Source: CAZHBA01 sp964530225 (lineage in GTDB: Bacteria > Pseudomonadota > Alphaproteobacteria > UBA6615). Taken from it: a stretch of DNA of 56,140 nt. The notes beneath the pieces are model-generated. The model was not told the DNA's origin and did not search any database. It worked only from the letters and a program-made list of their open reading frames with translations. Shown here in pieces: positions 33,988 to 42,305 of the stretch; position 1 is the stretch's first letter, and every line of letters starts with the position of its first letter. The stretch is from assembly GCA_964530225.1 (NCBI GenBank), contig CAZHBA010000003.1:1-56140 (forward strand). The letters are read 5' to 3'. The position numbers were made by a program, and so were the translations under genes.

Positions 33988-35430
33988 ATGGTCGGAATTA
34001 CCGGATTTGGCGCCTATATCCCGCGCCGGCGGCTACAGCGCGCGGTGGTCGTCGAGGCCAACAAGTGGGTCAATCCGGCCCTCGCCGGGCTGGCCAAGGG
34101 CGAACGCTCAATGGCCAACTGGGACGAGGATGCGGTGACCCTGGCGGTCGAGGCGGCGCGCGATTGCCTCAACGGCGCCGACCGCGGCGCCATCAGGCAC
34201 ATCTCCTTCGCCTCAACCACCCTGCCCTTCGCCGACCGGCAAAACGCCGGCATCATAGCCACCGCGCTCAGTCTGCCTGCCGGTATCGGTGCCCTCGACG
34301 CCACGGGATCGCAGCGGGCGGGCACCAGCGCCTTGATCGGTGTGCTGGGTTCGGCCAACGGTAGCGAACATCTGTGCATTGCCGCCGACAAGCGCCAGGC
34401 GCGGCCTGGCAGCACCCAGGAACTAATCTACGGTGTCGGTGCAGCGGCCTTAACGGTCGGCGACAACAAGGTGCTCGCCGAGCTGATCGGCCACCATTCG
34501 ATCACCGAAGATTTCGTCGACCATTACCGTAGCGAAGGACGTAAGTTCGATTATTTCTGGGAGGAGCGCTGGGTCCGTCAGGAGGGTCATCTGAAGCTGA
34601 TTTCGGCGGCGGTAACCGACCTACTTAAAAAAACCGGCGTCGAGGCAAGCGCAATCGACCGGCTAATCGTTCCGGTGATGTCGCGCGGCGCACCCCAAGG
34701 TGTCGCCAAAGCGACGGGTATATCGGCAGAGGCCATCGCCGATACGCTGCAGGCCAATTGCGGCGAAACCGGCGTCGCCCACCCGCTAGTTATGTTGGTG
34801 GCGGCGCTAGAAACCGCCGTGCCCGGCGAAAAAATCCTGGTCTGCGGGTTCGGTCAGGGCTGCGATGCATTGTTGTTCAAGACCACCGCCGCAATCGCCA
34901 ATGCCCCGGCGCGGCGTGGCGTCGCCGGATCGCTATCGGCCAGGCGCGAAGAGACAAACTACATCAAGTATTTAACCTTCAACGGATTGCTCGAAATGGA
35001 GCGCGGCATGCGCGCCGAACAGGACAAGCAGACGGCACTCACCACACTCCACCGCAACCGCGGCATGTTGCTCGGCTTCATCGGCAGCCGGTGTACCCAA
35101 TGCGGCACCCTGCAAATCCCCAAAACGCGAATTTGCGTCAATCCCAATTGCGGTGCCCACAATACCCAAGAAGACGAGCATTTTTCCGAGAAACCGGCCA
35201 GCGTCATGTCGTGGACGGCCGACCAGCTCGCCTATTCCATCGACCCACCAGCCCATTACGGCATGGTGAACTTCGAGGGCGGCGGCCGCCTGATGGTCGA
35301 TTTCACCGACGTCGACCCCGGCGATGTCGACGTCGATATGCCGATACGCATGGTGTTTCGCATCAAGGATATCGACGAGCAGCGCGGCTTCGTGCGCTAC
35401 TTTTGGAAGGCCTCACCGGCCAGTGGGTGA
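33988..35430 (+). CDS. HMG-CoA synthase-like protein fused to a zinc-ribbon/OB-fold (DUF35) domain
   Basis: The 480-residue protein has a thiolase-fold N-terminal part (about 1-340) and a DUF35 module (about 365-480). The first part opens GITGFGAYIPRRRLQRA and has GALDATGSQRAGTSALIGVL; the segment normally carrying the nucleophilic Cys has Gln109 instead (SQRAGT versus ACKAGT). A His/Gly block is NCGETGVAHPLVMLVAALE, and GEKILVCGFGQGCDALLF ends the fold. DUF35 has a CTQC...C...C zinc ribbon and an OB-fold ending RIKDIDEQRGFVRYFWK. In archaea HMGCS, thiolase and DUF35 form one complex; here two parts are fused and a thiolase lies 2.3 kb away. The activity is uncertain given the residue change. 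The ATG at 33988 follows GGGGAG. Confidence 0.85.
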   Translation: MVGITGFGAYIPRRRLQRAVVVEANKWVNPALAGLAKGERSMANWDEDAVTLAVEAARDCLNGADRGAIRHISFASTTLPFADRQNAGIIATALSLPAGIGALDATGSQRAGTSALIGVLGSANGSEHLCIAADKRQARPGSTQELIYGVGAAALTVGDNKVLAELIGHHSITEDFVDHYRSEGRKFDYFWEERWVRQEGHLKLISAAVTDLLKKTGVEASAIDRLIVPVMSRGAPQGVAKATGISAEAIADTLQANCGETGVAHPLVMLVAALETAVPGEKILVCGFGQGCDALLFKTTAAIANAPARRGVAGSLSARREETNYIKYLTFNGLLEMERGMRAEQDKQTALTTLHRNRGMLLGFIGSRCTQCGTLQIPKTRICVNPNCGAHNTQEDEHFSEKPASVMSWTADQLAYSIDPPAHYGMVNFEGGGRLMVDFTDVDPGDVDVDMPIRMVFRIKDIDEQRGFVRYFWKASPASG

Positions 35431-35454
35431 TTACCGAAATCATGCGCCGGGGCA

Positions 35455-35754
35455 CTACTCGAATATCCGATCGCCCTCCAGATCGATTATCTGCTGGCCC
35501 TTGGTGAGCGAGAATTCAACCGCGCCTTCGCGACTGGGGTGTAGGTCGCCGCGGACGAACTTATACTCTTTCTCCTCGTCACCAACCGTTTTGGTGATTA
35601 TACCCGCCGTGAGCCATTGGGACCCTTCCCGTTGCGGCGCCGGCTGAACCATATATCCCTTGTAGGCAACCGGTTCCTCTGCCGCGGACACGGGCGCACC
35701 ACCGGGACTAAAAATCCGCCGTAACGTCTCGCCGATACCGGGTGCCATGGCCAC
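35455..35754 (-). CDS. HlyU family protein
   Basis: A 99-residue protein matching the small HlyU domain family of Alphaproteobacteria, named after a regulator but functionally poorly known. The core reads VAYKGYMVQPAPQREGSQWL, then TAGIITKTVGDEEKEYKFVR and QQIIDLEGDRIFE, all conserved positions of the domain. Two Met codons near the start (residues 1 and 3) are possible. It is convergent with the HMGCS-like gene, only 24 bases between stops, and lies next to a truncated cyclase remnant. Confidence 0.82.
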   Translation of the reverse strand: MAMAPGIGETLRRIFSPGGAPVSAAEEPVAYKGYMVQPAPQREGSQWLTAGIITKTVGDEEKEYKFVRGDLHPSREGAVEFSLTKGQQIIDLEGDRIFE

Positions 35755-35813
35755 CTTCCTGCACTATGTTTCGCTTACGCGGAAAACTGTACCACTCAGA
35801 AACCGGCAATCAA

Positions 35814-36098
35814 CTACAACTCCCGCATCTCGGCGTTACGCTCCACCATGCCGTTTTGAATGCCGATCGCACATTCAACCGCATCTACCACGCTGACAAA
35901 CTCGACGAGCACCCCGTCGCCAATTAGTTTCACAATGCGGCCCCGGTGTTTGGCAATGGCGGGGTCGGTCAATGCTGCAAGATGCTCTTTGAGCGCGGCC
36001 AAAGTGCCCGTCCCATCTTCGCTCATGAGTCGACTGTAACCGACCACATCAGCAGCCAAAATCGCCGTTAGACGGCGTTGGACGCGTTCATTGGCCAT
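35814..36098 (-). pseudogene. truncated class III adenylate/guanylate cyclase (N-terminal fragment)
   Basis: The 94-residue frame reads RRLTAILAADVVGYSRLMSE, then HRGRIVKLIGDGVLVEFVSV, then ERNAEMREL and a stop. This is the start of the class III cyclase catalytic domain, with both metal-binding Asp residues (AADVVG and GDGVLVEF). Intact relatives run several hundred residues further through the rest of the domain and a TPR tail. Here the frame ends abruptly at TAG after MREL, and no continuation is found in the following bases. It could be expressed but lacks the residues of the ATP-binding half. A TPR tail of the same protein type lies at 31.0-31.6 kb on the opposite strand. Confidence 0.75.
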
Positions 36099-36193
36099 TA
36101 CCGGCCCCTCGCCCTGAGAAACTGGGAAATTTTATGGCGGGCGGTAGCGGAAATCTATGAACGCCCCCGCCGATTGTTGAATCTTAACCGGCC

Positions 36194-37408
36194 TTAGCCG
36201 CCGCCGATGAGCAAGGGTTTGACTTGCCGCTGGTAGCCCGCCAACGCCTCGGTGATGCTGAAACGCGTCGGGAAGGGGAACGAAATATGCTTCTGTACCA
36301 ACGCGTCGCGTACATATTTCTCGATCGGCATACCCGAGATAACGCCCATGCCACCGAACAGCTCCATGCCCTGCTCGGTAATTCGCTGCACCGCTGTGCC
36401 GGTGAACGCCGTCGCCATCATCTCGTAGGGCTGCCACTGGGCGCTGCCATCTTCGAACGCTTCCGGATGATCCTTCGCCCACGCCGCCGTCCAGATTAGC
36501 CGCCGCGCCGCCTCGAGGTTGGTCGCCATATCGGCAAGAAAAAGGCCAACGGCCTGGTGTTGGATGATCGGTTTGCCGCCGGCGGTACGCTCTTGCGTAA
36601 ATTTTAGCGTTTCCTCCAAAGCCGCCCGTCCGAGACCTAGCGTGATGGAGGCAATCGTTACATGCGTACCCATATCGGTGCGGCCCGGCGGTGGCGGCCC
36701 GAGGATGCGGCCGGGCGGCACGCGTACATCGTCGTAGAAGATTTCAGCATTGTCGCCGACGCGCCGGCCGATCTTCGACATCGGACGTCGTACCAAGCCC
36801 TCCGAATCGCCCTCGACGAGGAACGCCCGAGGGCCGTCTTTGGTCTGCGCCATGGTGACGATCAACTTGGCCAGGTAACCGACGGTCTGATAGTTTTTGG
36901 CGCCGTTGATCACCCATGACCCGTCTGGCTGCTCGACGGCGCGCGTCCTGAATACCGCGTCTTTCGGCGTTTCGGTGAAATAGTCGTAGCCCAAGTCCGT
37001 ATCCGGTTCGTGAATGGCAATGGTGGTGAAATAGGTGTCGTCCTCGACGAAGCGCGGGACAAAATATTCCCGCTGCTTGTCGGTCATGCGCAGCTCGAAC
37101 CAGTCGCGCGCGCGGCGCGCCGTCAGCATGTAGTAATAAGCCGTGCCGGTATCGGCGGCGGCCAGTTCCTCAGCGACGACGCAGGCGGTTAGGTGGTCCG
37201 ACGCGCCGGCCCCACCATTCTCCTCCTGCAGCACGAAGGTGCGAAAGCCGAGCTGCGAGCCCTTTTTTAATACCTCCCACGGAACGCGATCCTCCCAGTT
37301 CGGCTTGGCATCGAGTTCGAGCGCAATCGGCTTGATCTCGTTCTCGGCAAAATCGCGCGCCATCTGCTGGAACGCCCTTTGCTCTTCGTTTAATCGGATA
37401 TCGAACAC
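36194..37408 (-). CDS. acyl-CoA dehydrogenase family protein
   Basis: A 404-residue member of the flavin acyl-CoA dehydrogenases, with N-terminal helical (FDIRLNEEQRAFQQMARDFA), central beta (ITEPDTDLGYDYF-like IHEPDTDLG, GAKNYQT) and C-terminal helical domains. QITEQGMELFGGMGVISG-like text near the end is usual. The canonical catalytic stretch (R-x-x-x-I-Y-E-G-T) is not seen: after YVRDALVQKH comes ISFPFPTRFSITEALAG, so the base may differ. GTG at 37406-37408 follows GAGGGG at good spacing and fits better than the TTG at 37426. Its position between a HMGCS-like gene and a thiolase suggests acyl-CoA chemistry. Confidence 0.85.
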   Translation of the reverse strand: MFDIRLNEEQRAFQQMARDFAENEIKPIALELDAKPNWEDRVPWEVLKKGSQLGFRTFVLQEENGGAGASDHLTACVVAEELAAADTGTAYYYMLTARRARDWFELRMTDKQREYFVPRFVEDDTYFTTIAIHEPDTDLGYDYFTETPKDAVFRTRAVEQPDGSWVINGAKNYQTVGYLAKLIVTMAQTKDGPRAFLVEGDSEGLVRRPMSKIGRRVGDNAEIFYDDVRVPPGRILGPPPPGRTDMGTHVTIASITLGLGRAALEETLKFTQERTAGGKPIIQHQAVGLFLADMATNLEAARRLIWTAAWAKDHPEAFEDGSAQWQPYEMMATAFTGTAVQRITEQGMELFGGMGVISGMPIEKYVRDALVQKHISFPFPTRFSITEALAGYQRQVKPLLIGGG

Positions 37409-37518
37409 AATCCCCTCGCTTTGCAATTAGACGTGAAGATAATACACGACGGGCCGGTCATTGTGACCCATATCAATCGCCCAGATGTTGCCTTAGGTAC
37501 TGTAGGACACGCATACGG

Positions 37519-37716
37519 TTACGGCTTGCCCACTAAAAATACGATCTCCTGCAGCGGGGTCCGGACCGGCGCAGGCGCGTAAGCGTTGCCAATCGCAACG
37601 GCCACGGCGTGGACGATATCTTCGGGGTCGGCCGTCGCCCGTTCACGGACGTGCAAAAGTCCTGGATTTCCATTCACGAAGCCACGCGCCACGCTACGGA
37701 CGGCGGTTAATATGTG
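37519..37716 (-). pseudogene. C-terminal remnant of a SAM-dependent methyltransferase
   Basis: Between the acyl-CoA dehydrogenase and thiolase genes, a minus-strand frame with no usable start reads VARGFVNGNPGLLHVRERAT, then ADPEDIVHAVAVAIGNAYAP, then PVRTPLQEIVFLVGKP and TAA at 37519-37521. That is the typical tail of class I methyltransferases (GF-V-x-GNP, acidic helix, PVR-x-PLQ-x-IVF). A TAG at 37717-37719 closes it upstream, so the SAM-binding half is gone. The remaining 427-518 stretch of this intergenic region shows nothing recognizable. Confidence 0.6.
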
Positions 37717-37755
37717 CTAGGATGCGTCTTCATCCGAATATGACGGAGCTAGCCG

Positions 37756-38955
37756 ATGGCCAGTGGAATCAAAGATAAAGTCGCCATTCTCGGCATGGGG
37801 TGCGCCAAATTCGGTGAGCGTTTCGATGCCGACGCCGAAGATTTGATGGTCGAGGCGTTCGAGGAATGCATCGCCGATGCCGGCATTGACGCGCCGGAAA
37901 TCCAGGCTGCATGGGGCTCAACCACCTTCGACGAGATGGGCGTCGGCAAGTCGGCTATCCCCTACTCGCAAGCGCTACGCCTACCCAACATTCCGGTGAC
38001 GCGGGTCGAGAATTATTGCGCCAGCGGATCGGAGGCGTTTCGCGGCGCGGCCTATGCGGTGGCCTCAGGCGCCTGCGACATCGCGCTCGCCATCGGCGTC
38101 GAGAAGCTCAAAGACACCGGTTTCGGCGGCTTACCCAACACGAACCCGGGCCCGCTCAACAGTCAGTGGTGGGCTAACATCACCGCACCGGGCGGCTTCG
38201 CCCAACTGGCCAGTGCCTACTGCGCCAAGCACGGCGTCGGCAAGGGCGATTTCAAGCGTGCCATCGCCCATGTGTCGGTGAAGAGCCACGCCAACGGAGC
38301 CCTCAACGAGAAGGCGCATCTGCGCCGGCCGATTACCGAAGAGCAAGCGCTCAGCGCACCGATCATCGCCGAGCCGCTCGGTTTGTACGATTGCTGCGGC
38401 GTCTCCGACGGTGCCGCCTGCGCCATTCTAACGACGCCGGCAATCGCCAGGTCACTAGACAAAGATCCGGTGATCACCGTCAAGGCGCTACAAATCGCCG
38501 CCTCGAATGGCACCGAAGCTTCGTTTAACCAGTGGGACGGCAGCTATTTCCTGACAACCCGCGTGGCCAGCCAGCGCGCTTACGATGAGGCAGGAGTCAA
38601 GAACCCACGCGACGATCTCAGCCTGATCGAAGTGCATGATTGCTTCTCGGTCACCGAACTGGTGACCATGGAAGATCTGCACATCTCGCCAGAAGGCACC
38701 GCACCGGCCGACGTCATGGACGGCTTCTACGATTCCGACGGCACCATTCCGTGTCAAATCGATGGCGGCCTGAAATGCTTCGGCCATCCCATCGGCGCGT
38801 CGGGCATTCGCATGCTCTACGAGATGTACCTGCAGCTCTTGGGCCGTGCGGTGGAACGCCAACGCGACGATGTGGATCTATGCCTGACCCACAATCTCGG
38901 CGGCTTTCCGCACGAGAATGTCGCCGCGGTGTGCATCGTCGGCCGTAACGACTGA
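37756..38955 (+). CDS. thiolase family protein (acetyl-CoA acetyltransferase-like)
   Basis: A 399-residue thiolase of the SCP2/archaeal kind. The nucleophilic Cys88 is in VENYCASGSEAFRGAAYAV, and the catalytic loop GHPIGASGIRM (about residue 342) and the C-terminal LTHNLGGFPHENVAAVCIVG follow. It begins VAILGMGCAKFGERFDADAE, as archaeal thiolases do. No Zn-ribbon DUF35 gene is adjacent, but one is fused to the HMGCS-like protein 2.3 kb upstream. It ends 10 bases before the acetoacetyl-CoA synthetase start, so thiolysis of the acetoacetyl-CoA made there is the simplest joint role. The ATG is at 37756. Confidence 0.9.
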   Translation: MASGIKDKVAILGMGCAKFGERFDADAEDLMVEAFEECIADAGIDAPEIQAAWGSTTFDEMGVGKSAIPYSQALRLPNIPVTRVENYCASGSEAFRGAAYAVASGACDIALAIGVEKLKDTGFGGLPNTNPGPLNSQWWANITAPGGFAQLASAYCAKHGVGKGDFKRAIAHVSVKSHANGALNEKAHLRRPITEEQALSAPIIAEPLGLYDCCGVSDGAACAILTTPAIARSLDKDPVITVKALQIAASNGTEASFNQWDGSYFLTTRVASQRAYDEAGVKNPRDDLSLIEVHDCFSVTELVTMEDLHISPEGTAPADVMDGFYDSDGTIPCQIDGGLKCFGHPIGASGIRMLYEMYLQLLGRAVERQRDDVDLCLTHNLGGFPHENVAAVCIVGRND

Positions 38956-38965
38956 CATATCGAAA

Positions 38966-40930
38966 ATGGGCGAGTCGGCACCAATCCTCTGGAAACCCAG
39001 CCCAGAAGCAATAGAAGCCCGCAATCTCACGGCCTTCGCCGAACAGCTGAAGCGGAATCTCAGCCTCGATTTCGGCCGCGATTACGACGCCCTGTGGCGC
39101 TGGTCGGTCACCGAGAAGGGTAATTTCTGGCGCGAATGCTGGAAGTTTCTCGGCATCATTTCGGAAGGCCCACTGGAACCCAGCCTAGTCAACGGCGACA
39201 GCTTCACCGACGCCAGGTGGTTCCCCGAGGTGCGGCTGAACTACGCCGAGACCATCCTCAAATGGCCCGATGAGCAGGTCGCCCTGGCTGCGGTCAACGA
39301 AACCGGCGCTCGTTACGAACTCACCTTCGCCGATCTGCGCGCCGGCGCGTCGCGAGCCCAGCAGGCGTTTACCGATGGCGGCGTCGCACCGGGTACACGG
39401 GTCGGCGCCATACTGCTCAACACGCCAGACTCAATCATGGCGATGTTTGGCGCGACGTCGCTCGGCGGAGTATGGACGTCAGTGTCACCGGATTTCGGTG
39501 CCTCGGGTATTCTCGATCGCCTGTCCCAGGCCGAGCCGGAAATCTTGCTCGCTATCGATGGCTATACCTTCGCCAGCAAACATTATGACGTGCGCGAAAA
39601 GGTCGCCGAAGTCGCCGCCGCCCTGCCCAGCGTACGCAAAATCATCATCATCGGCAGTAGCGGCGAACCGGACATCGGCTCTATTCCTGACACTCAATCC
39701 TGGGACGATTTTCTCGCCCCCTACGACGCCAAGTCGATGACCTATAGGAGGCTACCGTTCGACCACCCGTTGTTCATTCTCTACACCTCGGGCACCACCG
39801 GCGTGCCCAAAAGTATCGTTCACGGCGCCGGCGGCAGCATGCTCAAAAGCGTCAGCGAGCATTCGATGCTGTTCGACCTGAAGCCCGGCGACACGGCGTT
39901 CTTCCCGACGACGTTGGGCTGGATGATGTGGAATTTCCTGGTCAATTATCTCGGCACCGGCACCAAAATCATCTGCTATGATGGCTCGCCCTTCTATCCG
40001 GACACCGGCCGGCTATGGCAACTGGCGGCCGAGGAGGGCGTCACCGTGCTCGGGCTGGGATCGTCCTACATCGAAGCCTGCCGCAAGAACGGTGTGCGCC
40101 CGACCGCCGAGGCCGACCTTAGCGCAGTGCGGATGATATTGGCCGGCGGTTCGGTGCTGTCGCCGGAAGGATTTGATTATATCTACGACAATTTTACCAC
40201 CGGCGTGCAGCTCAGTTCGGCGACCGGCGGCACCGAGATCATGGGCTGCCTGGTTGGCGCCAATCCCTGGGGTGACGTGCGCCGGGGTGAATTGCAAGCG
40301 CCAGCGCTCGGCCTCGACATGGCGGTGTTGAATGCAGCCGGCGAACCGGCGACTGGCGAAAAGGGCGAGCTGGTCTGCCGCGCGCCATTCCCCTCGATGC
40401 CGCTGGGCCTACTTGGCGATGCCGACGGATCTCGCTTTCGCGAGACCTATTTCAGCCAAAACCCCGGCAAGTGGACGCAAGGCGACTTCGCCGAGGTGGT
40501 GGGAAACAGCGGCGGTTACATCGTCTATGGCCGCTCCGACGCCACCCTCAATCCTGGCGGCGTACGTATCGGCACGGCGGAAATCTATCGCCAGGTGGAT
40601 AAACTGGAAGAGGTTTTGGAGAGCATCGTTGTCGGCCAGAAATGGCAGCAAGATGTGCGGGTAGTTCTGTTCGTACGCTTAAGTGAGGGCGCAGAGCTCG
40701 ACGACGCGCTGACGGACAAGATCCGCCAGGCTATTCAGTCCGGCGCCTCGCCGCGCCATGTGCCGCGTAAAATTGTCGCGGTTGACGATATTCCGAAGAC
40801 CCGCACCGGCAAGATTGCCGAGATTGCCGTGCGCAACATCGTCAATGGCGACCCAGTACGCAACCGCGAGGCACTAGCCAACGCCGCCGCACTCGACGCC
40901 TTCGCCGACCGGCCGGAGTTACGCGACTAG
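38966..40930 (+). CDS. acetoacetate--CoA ligase
   Basis: This ATP-dependent ligase of 654 residues activates acetoacetate to acetoacetyl-CoA. It has an N-terminal acetyl-CoA-synthetase-type cap (NFWRECWKFLGIISEG, WFPEVRLNYAE), the AMP-binding core ILYTSGTTGVPKSIVHGAGG, SATGGTEIMGC, and a C-terminal domain with the lysine in PKTRTGKIAEIAVR. VSPDFGASGILDRLSQAEPEIL is close to the acetoacetyl-CoA synthetase version rather than the acetyl-CoA one. The frame opens earlier (38918), but that lies in the thiolase; the ATG at 38966 is the first usable start. With the thiolase it could convert acetoacetate to acetyl-CoA. Confidence 0.9.
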   Translation: MGESAPILWKPSPEAIEARNLTAFAEQLKRNLSLDFGRDYDALWRWSVTEKGNFWRECWKFLGIISEGPLEPSLVNGDSFTDARWFPEVRLNYAETILKWPDEQVALAAVNETGARYELTFADLRAGASRAQQAFTDGGVAPGTRVGAILLNTPDSIMAMFGATSLGGVWTSVSPDFGASGILDRLSQAEPEILLAIDGYTFASKHYDVREKVAEVAAALPSVRKIIIIGSSGEPDIGSIPDTQSWDDFLAPYDAKSMTYRRLPFDHPLFILYTSGTTGVPKSIVHGAGGSMLKSVSEHSMLFDLKPGDTAFFPTTLGWMMWNFLVNYLGTGTKIICYDGSPFYPDTGRLWQLAAEEGVTVLGLGSSYIEACRKNGVRPTAEADLSAVRMILAGGSVLSPEGFDYIYDNFTTGVQLSSATGGTEIMGCLVGANPWGDVRRGELQAPALGLDMAVLNAAGEPATGEKGELVCRAPFPSMPLGLLGDADGSRFRETYFSQNPGKWTQGDFAEVVGNSGGYIVYGRSDATLNPGGVRIGTAEIYRQVDKLEEVLESIVVGQKWQQDVRVVLFVRLSEGAELDDALTDKIRQAIQSGASPRHVPRKIVAVDDIPKTRTGKIAEIAVRNIVNGDPVRNREALANAAALDAFADRPELRD

Positions 40931-40986
40931 CCTAGTAACCGTGATATACTGCGCAAAACAGTAAATATAAAAATCGGGAGAAAACA

Positions 40987-41808
40987 GTGGAACTCAGATA
41001 CCCCTTAATCGACATCGACAGCGCCGGCACAGCAGATGGAGGCTTGCGCCTGTTCACTGATATTCCCGAAATTAACTCAGGGCTTGCCTATCACCTGACG
41101 ATCCCGCCGGGCGGCTCGCGAGGACGGCAGACCAACCACAACGCCGACGAGGCACTGATTTGCCTGCAAGGCAGCGGCATCGCCGGCGTAGGTTCCGAGC
41201 ACGCAGATATACGCGCCGGCCACTGCCAATTAATCCCCAAGGGTGCGGAGAATTTCTTTTTTAATAACGGCGGTAGCGACGCCGTGCTCGTCGGTTTTTA
41301 TATCGGTGTCACCGACACCGACGGCATCGGCCTCAAGCAGGGCGCGCCGGTTAATCCGGACGAGTTGCAAGGTGCAGCGGACGGTATTTCGACGGGTATA
41401 TTCGTCCACCTAGACGATGTCACACCGGAGAATATGGACAAAGGTGAAGGTTGGCACATCACTGATTTCCGCCTACCCCTATCGGGGCGCAACGGCTGCA
41501 CTTCAACACTTTTCCGGGCGCGCTTTTTCCCCGGCGCGGTACACGCCAAACACCGGCACGAGAATTGCGACGAGATTTACTTTGTGATCAGCGGCCATGG
41601 GCTGGCCGGCGCCGGACCCGACCGGATCGAGGTCCATGGTGGAAAATTTCACTTCATTCCTGCCGGGGTCGAACATTGGCTACACAACCTTAGTGACACC
41701 GACCCCATCGAGGGGGTCGGGATTTATGTTGGTGCTGGTAGCGTCAAGGATACCGGCTATGTGTTTATGGGTAACGTCACCGAGGATGACATCAAAGCCC
41801 GAACCTAA
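40987..41808 (+). CDS. bicupin protein
   Basis: This 273-residue protein has two cupin beta-barrels. The first (residues about 25-115) has NHNADEALICLQGSG and ends with a HCQLIPKGAENFF strand; the second (about 170-260) has KHRHENCDEIYFVISGHGLAG and FHFIPAGVEHWLHN. His and Glu residues of the second barrel fit a metal site; the first keeps a weaker one. The ATG/GTG choice: GTG at 40987 follows GGGAGAAAAC, a good ribosome-binding site. Cupins act as dioxygenases, isomerases or binding proteins, so its role is unknown. It lies 56 bases after the acetoacetyl-CoA synthetase and may be in the same operon. Confidence 0.85.
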   Translation: MELRYPLIDIDSAGTADGGLRLFTDIPEINSGLAYHLTIPPGGSRGRQTNHNADEALICLQGSGIAGVGSEHADIRAGHCQLIPKGAENFFFNNGGSDAVLVGFYIGVTDTDGIGLKQGAPVNPDELQGAADGISTGIFVHLDDVTPENMDKGEGWHITDFRLPLSGRNGCTSTLFRARFFPGAVHAKHRHENCDEIYFVISGHGLAGAGPDRIEVHGGKFHFIPAGVEHWLHNLSDTDPIEGVGIYVGAGSVKDTGYVFMGNVTEDDIKART

Positions 41809-42112
41809 AATTGAATTTTACACATAAAAAAAGGGGCCGCCCGAGAACGGCCTCTACCTCGGCGTGATCGAAATCGTTCGCACACGCGATGCAGGTATTG
41901 TTGAGAAATATACCGACATCGCCCAGCTTATCGATCTCTCCAATCAAGATCATGTCCTTTTGTACCGATTCCCATACAGCTTTACTAATTCTATCTTAGA
42001 TTGATCTAGCGGAAGCTGCTATTTGGAACGGCATATCGACCATCCGCCCTTCCGTCACCAGCGCACATTTCCGCCCTACGCACATGTTTTCCAGTACCCT
42101 CTCCGCTTGGAA
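41792..42112 (-). pseudogene. possible decayed coding sequence, unidentified
   Basis: The 497-base gap after the bicupin contains a minus-strand frame with protein-like text: ERVLENMCVGRKCALVTEGR then MVDMPFQIAASARSI, a TAA (41996-41998), then WESVQKDMILIGEIDKLGDV and NNTCIACANDFDHAEVEAVL, ending at 41792. It resembles a real protein broken by a stop, but I cannot name the family. The plus strand is also open for about 58 residues over part of it (NGLYLGVIEIVRTRDAG), so the coding strand is not certain. The rest of the gap, 42113-42305, shows nothing recognizable. Confidence 0.3.
41826..41856 (-). terminator. hairpin plus T7 tract reading on the minus strand
   Basis: On the minus strand, GGCCG (loop TTCTCGGG) CGGCC is followed by CCTTTTTTT, a classical intrinsic terminator. 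It is oriented to stop transcription from the egtBD side, 450 bases past egtD, and would leave the bicupin transcript uncapped. It lies within the doubtful minus-strand frame, which argues that the frame is not translated as a long gene. Confidence 0.6.
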
Positions 42113-42305
42113 TCAACGCTTATGATCGCGTTGTTTAGCAACAGCCCACTAGTCGAAACGCTAGCACCCTCCGAATAAATCTACCCATGCAGGCATCCGT
42201 ATCACTGTGTGATATTACGTGAGTAGTATAACGTCCTAAAGTGGCGACACACCGACGCAAAGTCAGCGGTTAATTAACGGTCTACAAAAGTATTTCGGCG
42301 GGTAA

